64,000 bases of DNA. It comes from Shewanella glacialimarina (lineage in GTDB: Bacteria; Pseudomonadota; Gammaproteobacteria; Enterobacterales; Shewanellaceae). The stretch covers positions 1,240,001 through 1,304,000 of the forward strand of contig NZ_CP041216.1 of the NCBI RefSeq assembly GCF_020511155.1. Direction: 5' to 3'. The translations under genes were made by a program, and so were the position numbers. The notes beneath the pieces are model-generated. The model was not told the DNA's origin. It did not search any database and worked only from the letters and a program-made list of their open reading frames with translations. Of this stretch, positions 26,603 through 36,667 are shown one piece after another (position 1 is the stretch's first letter; each line of letters starts with the position of its first letter).

Positions 26603-26767
26603 CTTATTATTTCCAATTTAAAGTATTTTCGATAATGTCGTGGCTGGTTCAGAGTGTAGAATTGGATTGTTAGCTCACAGAACGGCACTCTGCTGATTGA
26701 ATTATTTCAGACTTCACCCACAAACTAATGTAAAATTGTGGTTTATCCAAATTAATTGAATTGATAC

Positions 26768-28045
26768 ATGACCCAAACTGTTACTTTTACTGATTTTGGC
26801 TTGTCGGCGCCTTTGCTAGCTCGACTTGCTGAGCTAAATTATACCTCCCCAACACCTGTGCAAGCGGCGACAATTCCGGCGTTATTGCAAGGTCAGGATA
26901 TTCTTGCGGGGGCCAATACCGGTTCAGGTAAAACAGCTGCGTTTGCATTACCTATCATTCAACATTTAAGCCTTAGCACCAAGAAAAATACCTCAAAAAA
27001 TAATAATGTCAGTTGCTTAGTATTGGTGCCAACGCGTGAGCTCGCTAAACAGGTGGCCGATAGCTTTCAGTCTTACGCAAGTCATTTAAATGGCTTGATT
27101 AAAACCGTTGCCATTTATGGTGGTGTGTCAGTCAATACCCAAATGTTAGCTCTACGTGGCGGCGCCGATGTAGTGGTTGCTACGCCGGGGCGATTATTAG
27201 ATTTACTCTCTTCAAATGCACTTAAGTTAAATACCGTTTCTCATTTAGTGCTTGATGAAGCTGATCGCATGTTAAGTCTTGGTTTTACCGAAGAGTTAAA
27301 TCAAGTACTTGAGTTAATGCCAAAGAAAAAGCAAACCTTGCTGTTTTCTGCGACTTTTCCTGAAGAGGTCCAAGCGCTAGCTTCATCATTATTAACTAAG
27401 CCACTTGAGATACATTTACAAAGTGCTGAAGCAAGTACTTTGGTGCAACGCGTTTTTACTGTTAATCGTGAATCTAAAACGGCATTATTAGCGCACTTGA
27501 TTAATGAAAATCAATGGCGTCAGGCACTTATATTCGTTAATGCAAAAAATACCTGTAATCATTTAGCCCAAAAACTGGCTAAAAGAGGCATTAATGCTGA
27601 AGTGTTTCACGGCGATAAAGCACAAGGTGCAAGAAATCGTGTATTAGAAGCTTTCAAATTGTCTGAAATTGATGTATTAATTGCCACCGACATTGCTGCT
27701 CGCGGTATTGATATTGAAAAACTACCCGTGGTAATTAATTTTGACTTACCCCGTAGTCCTGCTGATTATATGCACCGTATTGGCCGAAGCGGCCGAGCTG
27801 GTGAAGTGGGTTTAGCCATTAGTTTGCTTTGTCATGATGATTATCATCATTTCTCAGTGATAGAGAAAAAGAATCAAATTCGCCTTGAACGTGAGCAAAT
27901 AGCTGGCTTTGAGGCAGATGAAGAAATGCCATTAAGCGCGCAAATCGTTAAACCAATGGCTAAGCCTGCAGGAACGGGAAAAAAGAAGCGTAAAAAACTT
28001 CCTCCTGAAAATGTAAATGTTTGGTCTAAAAACGAAATTAAGTAG
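26768..28045 (+). CDS. DEAD-box RNA helicase, RhlE-like
   Basis: A 425-residue ATP-dependent RNA helicase with all core motifs: Q motif region (FTDFGLSAPLL...PTPVQ), TGSGKT (51-56), PTREL, ATPGR, DEAD (163-166), SAT (194-196), ARGID and HRIGRSGR. The C-terminal tail is short and basic (GTGKKKRKKLPP), typical of RhlE-like proteins that help ribosome assembly or RNA turnover, often in the cold. It lacks the RNA-recognition domain of DbpA and the long tail of DeaD. The downstream phosphatase-like gene starts 8 nt after its stop. Confidence 0.92.
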   Translation: MTQTVTFTDFGLSAPLLARLAELNYTSPTPVQAATIPALLQGQDILAGANTGSGKTAAFALPIIQHLSLSTKKNTSKNNNVSCLVLVPTRELAKQVADSFQSYASHLNGLIKTVAIYGGVSVNTQMLALRGGADVVVATPGRLLDLLSSNALKLNTVSHLVLDEADRMLSLGFTEELNQVLELMPKKKQTLLFSATFPEEVQALASSLLTKPLEIHLQSAEASTLVQRVFTVNRESKTALLAHLINENQWRQALIFVNAKNTCNHLAQKLAKRGINAEVFHGDKAQGARNRVLEAFKLSEIDVLIATDIAARGIDIEKLPVVINFDLPRSPADYMHRIGRSGRAGEVGLAISLLCHDDYHHFSVIEKKNQIRLEREQIAGFEADEEMPLSAQIVKPMAKPAGTGKKKRKKLPPENVNVWSKNEIK

Positions 28046-28052
28046 TAGGTAT

Positions 28053-28532
28053 ATGAAACAAGTTTTTTGGTTAATAGATGGGCAACTTGCAGGACGCAGT
28101 GGTCCCAATAAAGATGCATGGGATTTAGCAGAACTTAAAGCCGCCGGATTCGGCGCGATAGCGTCACTGAATGATGGCGCTATGTGTGATACACAAGCTA
28201 TGGCCGATTTAGGGATAGCACATCAAGTGTTTAGCTTACCTGATAACATTCCACCCATTGAAGATGATGTTGAGGTTTGTGCGGAAATTATGCCTAAGGT
28301 ATTAGCATTTATTCGCCAGGCCGAGTCGGAAAATAAAGCCGTATTACTACATTGTCGCTCGGGGATTAATCGTACCGAACTTATGATGGCGTATTATTTA
28401 ATGGAAAATGGCGCAGCTCCAGTGCATGCCGTTAGCCAGGTACGTAATGCCAGTGGTTTAGCGTTTGACGCTGAAGGCTGGGACCAGTTTGTTTACGACG
28501 TGTTATACAGACTACAAGGTTCATCTAACTAA
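28053..28532 (+). CDS. Dual-specificity/tyrosine phosphatase-like protein
   Basis: A 159-residue protein with the CX5R phosphatase signature, LLHCRSGINRTEL (C101, R107), preceded by a DSP-like fold (AAGFGAIASLNDG, SLPDNIPP). The second half of the signature, RTE, fits plant- and bacterial-type dual-specificity phosphatases. The substrate is unknown; phosphoprotein, phosphoinositide or RNA 5' ends are all possible in this superfamily. I start at ATG 28053, 7 nt after the helicase stop; a longer in-frame ORF from 28017 overlaps the helicase and is unlikely. Confidence 0.8.
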   Translation: MKQVFWLIDGQLAGRSGPNKDAWDLAELKAAGFGAIASLNDGAMCDTQAMADLGIAHQVFSLPDNIPPIEDDVEVCAEIMPKVLAFIRQAESENKAVLLHCRSGINRTELMMAYYLMENGAAPVHAVSQVRNASGLAFDAEGWDQFVYDVLYRLQGSSN

Positions 28533-28832
28533 TTATTTATATTTGTTAGAATAAAGGAATACTTAACCGTTAAACACAGAGTCGATTTATCAATGACTCT
28601 TTGTAGCGCTGGTGGGTGTTCCTTTTTTATTGGATGTTATATTGGGGTTACCCAATAGCTCTAATCAACGAGCATCTCAAAGCATAATATTTTAGTATTG
28701 TGTTGGAATATTAATCGATTCAAACTTTCCATATTTGTTTAAATAGAAAATTGAATCGATAGCACAATAATGACAGCCATTTACTGCTATATTATCGAAG
28801 TAGTCATTTTATATTTTTTGTGAGGACACTCA
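28533..28832. other. Intergenic region before cheV with a large dyad
   Basis: No gene is visible in these 300 bp. A nested inverted repeat spans 28696-28769: TATTGTG (28696-28702) and ATCGATTCAA (28714-28723) pair with TTGAATCGAT (28751-28760) and CACAATA (28763-28769). The inner arms are perfect over 10 bp with a 27-nt spacer. It lies 64 bp upstream of cheV. It could be a protein-binding site or a structured leader; I cannot name a regulator. The rest is AT-rich and unremarkable. Confidence 0.6.
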
Positions 28833-29759
28833 ATGGCATCAAAGGTTAGTAAAGCCAGTCAATCCCAAGGGTTGCTCCTGTTTCATTTAAATCAGAGTCA
28901 ACTGTTTGCATTGGGCACATTAAAAGTTCGTGAACTGGTGCCTTTTACGGCCTTGACAAAAATTCCTAATTCTCATCCTAGTATCATGGGAGCAGCAGCT
29001 GTGCGTGGTGGCACCATTCCTATTATTGATATGGCAGCAGGTATTGGATTTAGACCGATAGATGAAAGTGAATTAAAAAATTGTTTTATCATTATTACTG
29101 ATTGTCAGAGAATGGTGATTGGTTTTGTTGTACGTGCAATAGACAAAATTATTGAATGTAATTGGCGTGATATTGAACCGCCGGCGACTAATTTAGGCAA
29201 GAATGCCTTTTTAACGGGTGTGACACATTTTGAAGGCCGGTTAGTGCAATTGCTAGATGTTGAGCTATTGCTGTCAAAAATATTCCCACATGACCCATCT
29301 GTTAATCGTGCCATTTTAACCGATGTGCAGCGAGAAAAACTCAAACCATTACGTATTTTGATTGTTGATGACTCAAAAGTAGCCCGTAAGCAACTATCTG
29401 ATGCGTTAGATTCGATTAACATTGGCTACCAGGTTACATCTAATGGCCAAGAAGCATTGACTATGATGGTTGAGGCGGCAAAAGAGCGCAATCCGGTGCA
29501 ACTATTGGTAAGCGATATCGAAATGCCTGGTCTTGATGGATATGAATTATCGTTCGAGGTCAAAAATAACCCCGAAATTGCCAAAGCTTATATTATTTTA
29601 CATACCTCGCTTTCAAGCGAAATTAGTTTAAGTCAAGCGAAGCAAGTTGGTGCCAATGAAGCGTTAACTAAGTTTGATGCCAAAGAATTGATCGAAGCCA
29701 TGCTGCGCGGTGCAAAACACATTAGCGACGCAGCCAACTTGGTTAAATCTCCCAGTTAA
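28833..29759 (+). CDS. cheV: Chemotaxis coupling protein CheV
   Basis: A 308-residue fusion of a CheW-like coupling domain (about 10-155) and a receiver domain (about 172-295). The receiver has the acidic pair D179/D180, phospho-acceptor D228 in LLVSDIEMPG, T258 and K280. CheV links chemoreceptors to CheA, and its phosphorylation by CheA tunes adaptation. It is monocistronic and away from the main chemotaxis operon, as is common in Shewanella and Vibrio. The hydrophobic CheW core (AAAVRGGTIPIIDMA) is intact. Confidence 0.94.
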   Translation: MASKVSKASQSQGLLLFHLNQSQLFALGTLKVRELVPFTALTKIPNSHPSIMGAAAVRGGTIPIIDMAAGIGFRPIDESELKNCFIIITDCQRMVIGFVVRAIDKIIECNWRDIEPPATNLGKNAFLTGVTHFEGRLVQLLDVELLLSKIFPHDPSVNRAILTDVQREKLKPLRILIVDDSKVARKQLSDALDSINIGYQVTSNGQEALTMMVEAAKERNPVQLLVSDIEMPGLDGYELSFEVKNNPEIAKAYIILHTSLSSEISLSQAKQVGANEALTKFDAKELIEAMLRGAKHISDAANLVKSPS

Positions 29760-29903
29760 CATGTTTAATTAATGTGGCTAACATGGAAGTTTAGGGTAAT
29801 TTCCGCATCAATTTAACGTCTTTGCTAGACTTTGCCCGCCTCATCCTGATATACAGACCTTAGTAAGTAAATCAATAATAATAAATAATGTTAAGGTAAA
29901 GTA

Positions 29904-31139
29904 ATGAATCAAAACACATCACTGTTTGCACGTATCGCTAATGGTAGCTTAGTACTACAAATTATTGGCGGGATTATTTGTGGGGTTATCATCGCCTCTG
30001 TGTCAAGCGAAGCCGCTGGTCAGGTTGCTTTTTTAGGCGATCTATTTGTCGGAGCATTAAAGGCCATTGCGCCTATTTTAGTGTTTGTTTTAGTGGCGTC
30101 ATCTATCGCTAATCAAAAGAAAGATAGCCACACTAATATGCGTCCTATTATTGTGCTGTATTTGATTGGTACTTTAGCCGCAGCGATTACAGCGGTTATG
30201 TTCAGTTTTATGTTTCCAACCACACTACTATTAGCCACAGGTATTGAAGGTTCTAATCCACCACAGGGTATTGGTGAAGTATTAAATACCTTGATGTTTA
30301 AAGTGGTTGATAATCCAGTTAATGCATTAATGACGGGCAATTATATTGGCATATTAGCTTGGGGTATCGGCTTAGGTGTCGCAATGCACCATGCAAGTGA
30401 TTCAAGTAAACGTATGTTAGCTGACTTAAGTGATGGCGTATCGACTATTGTACGTTTTGTTATTCGCCTAGCACCTATTGGTATTTTCGGTTTAGTTGCG
30501 GCAACTTTTGCTACGACTGGCTTTGCCGCATTAGCCGGATATGGACAGTTATTGCTAGTATTAGTTGGGGCTATGTTATTTATTGCATTGGTGATAAACC
30601 CACTGATTGTATACATTAAAATTAAACGTAACCCGTATCCACTGGTGTTAAAATGCTTACGTTCAAGTGGTGTGACCGCATTTTTCACCCGTTCAAGTGC
30701 CGCTAATATTCCGGTTAATATGGCGTTGTGTGAAGAGTTGAAACTGCATAAAGATACTTATTCTGTGTCTATTCCACTGGGTGCGACAGTGAACATGGGT
30801 GGTGCTGCTATTACCATTACAGTACTGACTTTAGCGGCAGTGAATACGTTAGGCATTCAAATTGATATTACGACGGCGATTTTATTAAGCGTTGTTGCTG
30901 CCGTGTCTGCTTGTGGTGCATCAGGTGTTGCTGGTGGCTCGTTATTGCTAATACCCTTGGCATGTAGCCTATTTGGTATTTCAAATGATGTGGCGATGCA
31001 AGTTGTTGCGGTTGGTTTTATCATTGGCGTTATCCAGGACTCAGCGGAAACGGCATTGAATAGCTCAACTGACGTGGTATTTACCGCTGCGGCTTGTGAA
31101 GCGGCAGAGAATGCAGCAAACAAAACTCATTCAGTCTAA
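29904..31139 (+). CDS. sstT: Na+/serine-threonine symporter SstT
   Basis: A dicarboxylate/amino acid:cation symporter-family protein of 411 residues with re-entrant hairpin features: [18 protein letters not shown] (hairpin 1 and serine-rich loop) and [14 protein letters not shown], the NMxGxx signature of the cation/substrate site. [15 protein letters not shown] is the second hairpin. The sequence matches SstT throughout, including the [14 protein letters not shown] cytosolic loop. It imports serine and threonine driven by sodium, fitting a marine or sodium-using bacterium. It is followed by a bidirectional terminator. Confidence 0.95.
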   Translation: MNQNTSLFARIANGSLVLQIIGGIICGVIIASVSSEAAGQVAFLGDLFVGALKAIAPILVFVLVASSIANQKKDSHTNMRPIIVLYLIGTLAAAITAVMFSFMFPTTLLLATGIEGSNPPQGIGEVLNTLMFKVVDNPVNALMTGNYIGILAWGIGLGVAMHHASDSSKRMLADLSDGVSTIVRFVIRLAPIGIFGLVAATFATTGFAALAGYGQLLLVLVGAMLFIALVINPLIVYIKIKRNPYPLVLKCLRSSGVTAFFTRSSAANIPVNMALCEELKLHKDTYSVSIPLGATVNMGGAAITITVLTLAAVNTLGIQIDITTAILLSVVAAVSACGASGVAGGSLLLIPLACSLFGISNDVAMQVVAVGFIIGVIQDSAETALNSSTDVVFTAAACEAAENAANKTHSV

Positions 31140-31200
31140 GGCATCGCTCTTTCAGCATTAAAAAATCATTACTGCATTAGAGCGTAAATGCGTTTAAAAC

Positions 31201-31237
31201 AAAAATGCCGAACCCTTATTAGGTTTCGGCATTTTTT
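31201..31237. terminator. Bidirectional terminator between sstT and rluA-like gene
   Basis: AAAAATGCCGAA (31201-31212) pairs with TTCGGCATTTTT (31225-31236), with A and T runs on both sides, so it can end transcription from both converging genes. Confidence 0.92.
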
Positions 31238-31284
31238 ATGGCTTGTTTACTGAGCGAATCAATCAGTCACATTTTAAATGGTTG

Positions 31285-31938
31285 CTAGAAATGTGCTGAA
31301 CTAACAAACTCTAATAGGGTTTGCTTGTAAGGATGAGTAATCGTTAGCGACTGTGCATGCAATTTTAATCGTGGGCTAGCATCAATACCCGCTTTATCAG
31401 CATAGAATGTGTCGCCAAGAATAGGGTGACCTAATGCCAACATATGCACCCTAAGCTGGTGGGTTCTACCGGTATGCGGACTAAGCTCAACTAAAGTGGA
31501 ATAGGGACGTAGTTCAATTATTTTATAATCGGTTATAGCGGCTTTGCCTTGGTCGGTAACATGTTGAAAAGGCGGGTTATCGATTATTGGGCCTAAGGCA
31601 AAATCAATTTTGCCAGCTTGATTGTCGATATGTCCGCTTACTTCAGCAATGTAGACTTTTTTAGCTTGGCGATTTTGAAATTGGGTCTTTAGGTGTGATT
31701 CCGCCTTTTTATTACGGGCAAAAATTAAAATGCCTGAAGTGTCACAGTCAAGGCGGTGAACCAAAATGGCATCCGAGTATCGCTCTATCACCCGATTAAT
31801 TGCACAGTCATGGGTTTCAGGCGCTCGTCCTGGATTCGATAATAATCCTGACGGCTTATTGATAACAATAATGTCTCTGTCTACGTATCGAATATCTAGC
31901 CAGGGAATACTGGGTGGCTGATAAGTAAATATGTGCAT
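31285..31938 (-). CDS. rluA: RluA-family pseudouridine synthase
   Basis: A 217-residue pseudouridine synthase. The catalytic aspartate is D64 in HRLDCDTSG; KPSGLLSNPGR, SPHTGRTHQLRVHMLALGHPILGD and the C-terminal LTITHPY match E. coli RluA, which modifies U746 in 23S rRNA and U32 in tRNA. There is no S4 domain. The size and C-terminus favour RluA over RluC/RluD, but Shewanella genomes carry RluA-like paralogues, so the exact target is uncertain. The convergent gene is sstT. Confidence 0.82.
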   Translation of the reverse strand: MHIFTYQPPSIPWLDIRYVDRDIIVINKPSGLLSNPGRAPETHDCAINRVIERYSDAILVHRLDCDTSGILIFARNKKAESHLKTQFQNRQAKKVYIAEVSGHIDNQAGKIDFALGPIIDNPPFQHVTDQGKAAITDYKIIELRPYSTLVELSPHTGRTHQLRVHMLALGHPILGDTFYADKAGIDASPRLKLHAQSLTITHPYKQTLLEFVSSAHF

Positions 31939-32040
31939 TGATTTTCTCTTTGGTCACTTTTGTACAGCGTGAGTTTTGGGGCTCTATAGCAAGTTCAGGT
32001 TTCTACAATAAGTAATTTCAATGATACCGCCTGTTTTGGC

Positions 32041-32607
32041 TTATAAAAAAGTCGTCAGCCATAAACGTAATTTTAAGCCCCAAGTGGTGGTTACACCAGA
32101 GGTAACGAAGCGGATATGCTGATTTTTATCAATAATATAGATAGAAGGAAAAGCATTTGCGCCCCATTGTTGCGATAAACTTGGCTGGTTTATCACCTGT
32201 GGTAATTGTGCCTCGTTAATGACTTCAAAACTGAGCTGATTAAGTTGCATATATTGGGTGATATCATCATCAGAACCTGAGGCGACGGCAATCGATATGA
32301 CTTGGTAATCATTTGAAGAAGCAACTGAGTTAACCATTGGCGAGGTTATTTTACAGACTGAACACCAGGAGCCCCAAAAGTAAATGAGTGTCGGTTTGGT
32401 TGATGTTGATGCTAAGGTCGTTAAGTCAAAAGACTGTTGGCTAACTGTTACCGCAGATAAATTAGGTGCTTGGCCATTGATCATGTCGCGCTGTAAATAA
32501 CTGGTTATAAAAAAAAGTATCACTAAGATGATACTTATATCGCGCAGTTGTTTTACCCAGAATGAGCCGGTGCGAATACGTTGGCGAAGCAAAATTCTAT
32601 TGTCCAT
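32041..32607 (-). CDS. ScsD-like membrane-anchored thioredoxin-fold protein
   Basis: A 188-residue protein with one N-terminal membrane helix (about 24-37) and a periplasmic TlpA/ScsD-type thioredoxin domain with the redox site WGSWCSVCK (C82, C85). FPSIYIIDK contains the cis-proline loop. ScsD proteins act in periplasmic disulfide reduction and copper tolerance in Salmonella; the other scs genes are absent here. The basic N-terminus (RILLRQRIRTG) fits the positive-inside rule. It is probably monocistronic. Confidence 0.82.
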   Translation of the reverse strand: MDNRILLRQRIRTGSFWVKQLRDISIILVILFFITSYLQRDMINGQAPNLSAVTVSQQSFDLTTLASTSTKPTLIYFWGSWCSVCKITSPMVNSVASSNDYQVISIAVASGSDDDITQYMQLNQLSFEVINEAQLPQVINQPSLSQQWGANAFPSIYIIDKNQHIRFVTSGVTTTWGLKLRLWLTTFL

Positions 32608-32714
32608 TAGCTATTATCCCAAACTTCAATAACTTCAATTTACATCATCTTATAAAGCTATTTCGGTCAGCAGCCTCTTATTGTTTGCAGACCCAATAGC
32701 TAAATATTTAATGA

Positions 32715-33311
32715 TTAAACTAAATATTCAGCAGGCGTTTTACGGCTGTAAATACGGCTGTAGGCCATTAGTTGAGGGTAAAAGGTGCGAAATGCAATTT
32801 CAATTTCGATATAAAGTTTATCAACATCTTTTATGGCACTATTAAATAGCTCTGGTTTAGACAGACGCTTGCTGACGCCAGTGATAGCCTGATTCAAACC
32901 TTGTTTCGATTGATAACTGCTTAACCAGTCTTGTTGAATAATACTTGGAATAATCGTTTGCAGTTTCGGGGGTAATTCTTGAGTTGTCTGCATGCATTGG
33001 TAAGCTTTTTGAGTGAAATCTAGTAATGATTGTTGATGATATTCTTCCCAGTAATAAGCGAGATAATGATCAAAAGCTAAATCGATTAAAATGGGCGCAA
33101 CTCTGCGAGAGCTACTTGGAAATTGACTGAGTAAATCTTTAATAATTTCATGGGAGTCAGTCACAATATCAATTTGTCTGTGTAACCAGATCCCTTGCTG
33201 CAAGTGTTTAGGGTGGTCGATTATGCTGCCTTTAGCAAAATCACCGGCAAGATTAGCAGAAAGGTGTGTATTGCTAATATCTGCGAGGTGTAAATGTGCT
33301 AGAAAGTTCAT
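32715..33311 (-). CDS. acpH: Acyl-carrier-protein phosphodiesterase AcpH
   Basis: A 198-residue HD-like hydrolase that removes 4'-phosphopantetheine from acyl carrier protein. The opening MNFLAHLHLA, SANLAGDF, the His/Asp set WLHRQIDIVTDSH, and RVAPILIDLAFDHYLAYYW match AcpH (YajB), including the metal-binding His/Asp residues. Its position next to queA-tgt-yajC-secDF, transcribed divergently, is also seen in E. coli. The in vivo need for the activity is unsettled. Confidence 0.92.
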   Translation of the reverse strand: MNFLAHLHLADISNTHLSANLAGDFAKGSIIDHPKHLQQGIWLHRQIDIVTDSHEIIKDLLSQFPSSSRRVAPILIDLAFDHYLAYYWEEYHQQSLLDFTQKAYQCMQTTQELPPKLQTIIPSIIQQDWLSSYQSKQGLNQAITGVSKRLSKPELFNSAIKDVDKLYIEIEIAFRTFYPQLMAYSRIYSRKTPAEYLV

Positions 33312-33532
33312 GATTTTTATGCTTCTTTTTTATGAATTTTACAGTATGATAACGAACGAAAAGTAGTCAAGCTATTTGTTAGTTATGCTATTGTTGCATT
33401 GATAATGCACTAAGTTAATGTACCACAGACTCTGTCTCGGCTGAATAAATAAAGCTGGAGTAACCATGCTATAAAGATTATTTAGAAATACGATTTATAT
33501 TATTCGTTTTGTTTGTTTTAGGATCATGGAAG

Positions 33533-33742
33533 ATGAAAAGCTGGCTTAATAAAATATTGGGGCGTGAACCTATGTTGGTACGTCGTAAAGTGCAGGTTGA
33601 TTTGCGCTATCATTCCTATCGTTTCAGCATGGATGATTTTAAACATCCAAATACTGACAGTTCCACCAACACAGATGAATTAGCTTCGGCTGAAAATCAG
33701 GCCTGTGAAATCGCTTCTTCTACAGAATCTTCAATTAAGTAA
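33533..33742 (+). CDS. Small hypothetical protein upstream of queA
   Basis: A 69-residue ORF starting at ATG 33533 (MKSWLNKILGREPM...) with GGAAG directly before it; an in-frame TTG at 33509 gives a longer, less likely form. The N-terminal half is basic and amphipathic (KSWLNKILGR, VRRKVQVDLRYHSYRF), and the C-terminal half is acidic and Ser/Thr-rich. I do not recognise a family. The lack of a matching antisense gene and a plausible ribosome-binding site support it being real, but it could be a conserved leader ORF or spurious. Confidence 0.45.
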   Translation: MKSWLNKILGREPMLVRRKVQVDLRYHSYRFSMDDFKHPNTDSSTNTDELASAENQACEIASSTESSIK

Positions 33743-33934
33743 TTAACCCGGTCTTAAGCTGACAGATATGCCAGGAGACCCATTGGGTAATGACATCAGT
33801 GAATAACTTATAATAGTCACCGTTAATACTAAGGTTACAATAATAATATTGTCATAAATTGATCGTCTTAACTTGATCTTTATCTATGGTAGCCATAGAC
33901 TGGCGGCCGATTTTTGACTAGTTGAGATCCTATT

Positions 33935-34975
33935 ATGCGCGTCACTGACTTTTCGTTTGAGCTGCCTGATGAATTGATTGCCCGTTATCCAACGGCGCAG
34001 CGCAATGCATCGCGATTACTTACGCTTGATGGCCATAATGGCGCCTTAGCGGATAAAAAATTCACCGATTTACTGCAAATGATAAATCCTGGTGATTTGA
34101 TGGTATTTAACAATACTCGCGTAATACCCGCACGTTTGTTTGGTCAAAAATCAACTGGCGGAAAGTTAGAAATCCTTGTTGAGCGCATGCTAGATGACAA
34201 GCGTATTTTGGCGCATGTTCGTAGTTCGAAATCACCTAAAGTTGACAGCCTAATTGACTTAGATGCTGGCTACCAAATGAAAATGGTTGCTCGTCATGAT
34301 GCTTTATTTGAACTTGAGCTGCTGTCCGATAAAATTATTTTGGAAGTCCTTGAGCAAATCGGCCATATGCCGCTGCCTCCTTATATCGACCGTCCCGACG
34401 AAGATGCTGATAAAGAGCGCTATCAAACAGTGTATAACCAAAAGCCTGGTGCGGTTGCTGCACCAACGGCGGGGTTACACTTTGATGATGCAATGCTTGC
34501 AGCATTAAAAGACAAGGGCGTTAATATTGCCTTTGTTACCCTTCATGTGGGTGCAGGTACTTTTCAGCCAGTGAGAGTGGATAACGTGCTTGAGCACAAA
34601 ATGCATTCTGAATGGGCTGATGTACCACAAGAGGTTATCGAGTTAATTGCGCAAACTAAAGCAGCCGGAAAGCGTGTTGTTGCAGTCGGTACAACTTCTG
34701 TACGTTCATTAGAAAGCGCAGCAAAAGCCTGTGGTGATGATCCATTAACGGCATTTTGCGGCGATACGGATATTTTCATCTACCCAGGTTTTCAATTTAA
34801 AGTAGTTGATGCCATGGTGACTAACTTTCACCTGCCTGAGTCGACATTAATCATGTTGATGAGTGCTTTTGCTGGTTATGAAGAGGTAATGAAGGCCTAT
34901 CATCATGCTATTGAGCAGAAATATCGCTTTTTTAGCTATGGCGATGCGATGTTTGTGACGAAAAAAGCCCCGTAA
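33935..34975 (+). CDS. queA: tRNA preQ1(34) S-adenosylmethionine ribosyltransferase-isomerase
   Basis: QueA converts preQ1 in the tRNA anticodon to epoxyqueuosine by transferring and isomerising the ribosyl part of SAM. The 346-residue sequence has the family segments [55 protein letters not shown] and [17 protein letters not shown]. It precedes tgt, the enzyme acting just before it in queuosine synthesis, but an intrinsic terminator lies between them. Standard length. Confidence 0.97.
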   Translation: MRVTDFSFELPDELIARYPTAQRNASRLLTLDGHNGALADKKFTDLLQMINPGDLMVFNNTRVIPARLFGQKSTGGKLEILVERMLDDKRILAHVRSSKSPKVDSLIDLDAGYQMKMVARHDALFELELLSDKIILEVLEQIGHMPLPPYIDRPDEDADKERYQTVYNQKPGAVAAPTAGLHFDDAMLAALKDKGVNIAFVTLHVGAGTFQPVRVDNVLEHKMHSEWADVPQEVIELIAQTKAAGKRVVAVGTTSVRSLESAAKACGDDPLTAFCGDTDIFIYPGFQFKVVDAMVTNFHLPESTLIMLMSAFAGYEEVMKAYHHAIEQKYRFFSYGDAMFVTKKAP

Positions 34976-35000
34976 GCGGCAAAATTGATTTAAAATAAGC

Positions 35001-35024
35001 GCCCACTCATATGTGGGCTTTTTT
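35001..35024 (+). terminator. Intrinsic terminator between queA and tgt
   Basis: GCCCAC (35001-35006), a 6-nt loop, GTGGGC (35013-35018) and six Ts. It suggests that tgt relies at least partly on its own promoter. Confidence 0.88.
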
Positions 35025-35127
35025 ATTGAATTTTTACTGGTTTGAGTGTTCATTACTTGAAGTATGAACATTTGCCCTCATTACTATTGAAACAACAACA
35101 AGTCAGACTGTTTATCTGACAAGGTGA

Positions 35128-36255
<1,128 letters not shown>

Positions 36256-36317
36256 TTTACTGTTTATTTAGACTTTTTTGTTCATTTAATTGTTTATTTA
36301 TAAGAAGAGAGAGAACT

Positions 36318-36650
36318 ATGTTTATTTCAAATGCATATGCAAGCGCAGCAGGCGGACCTCAAAGTGGCGGCACCATGGAATTAGTGTTCATGCTAGTCAT
36401 GTTCGGCTTAATCTTTTACTTCATGATTTTCCGTCCACAGTCAAAGCGTGTTAAAGAGCATAAAAACCTAATGTCATCGATTTCAAAAGGTGATGAAGTC
36501 CTCACTAGCGGTGGTATTTTAGGTAAAGTGACTAAAATCAGTGATGAAAACGATTATGTGTTATTAGCGATTAATGATAACAATCAAATCACCATTAAAA
36601 AGGACTATATTGCAGCAGTATTACCTAAAGGTTCTATTGCATCGCTATAA
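36318..36650 (+). CDS. yajC: Sec translocase accessory subunit YajC
   Basis: A 110-residue single-span inner-membrane protein of the SecDF-YajC complex. One helix (about 21-39, [17 protein letters not shown]) is followed by the signature [11 protein letters not shown] and the conserved cytosolic domain ([14 protein letters not shown]). It is the first of three genes for the accessory complex, with a 17-nt gap to secD. AGAGAGA ribosome-binding region precedes the ATG. Confidence 0.97.
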   Translation: MFISNAYASAAGGPQSGGTMELVFMLVMFGLIFYFMIFRPQSKRVKEHKNLMSSISKGDEVLTSGGILGKVTKISDENDYVLLAINDNNQITIKKDYIAAVLPKGSIASL

Positions 36651-36667
36651 GCCAAGAGGGCGTCAGA

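Noticed and set aside
28705..28762. Possible sigma-28 promoter for cheV
   Set aside because: TAAA and ATCGATAG are present but their spacing (11 instead of about 15) does not fit the consensus.
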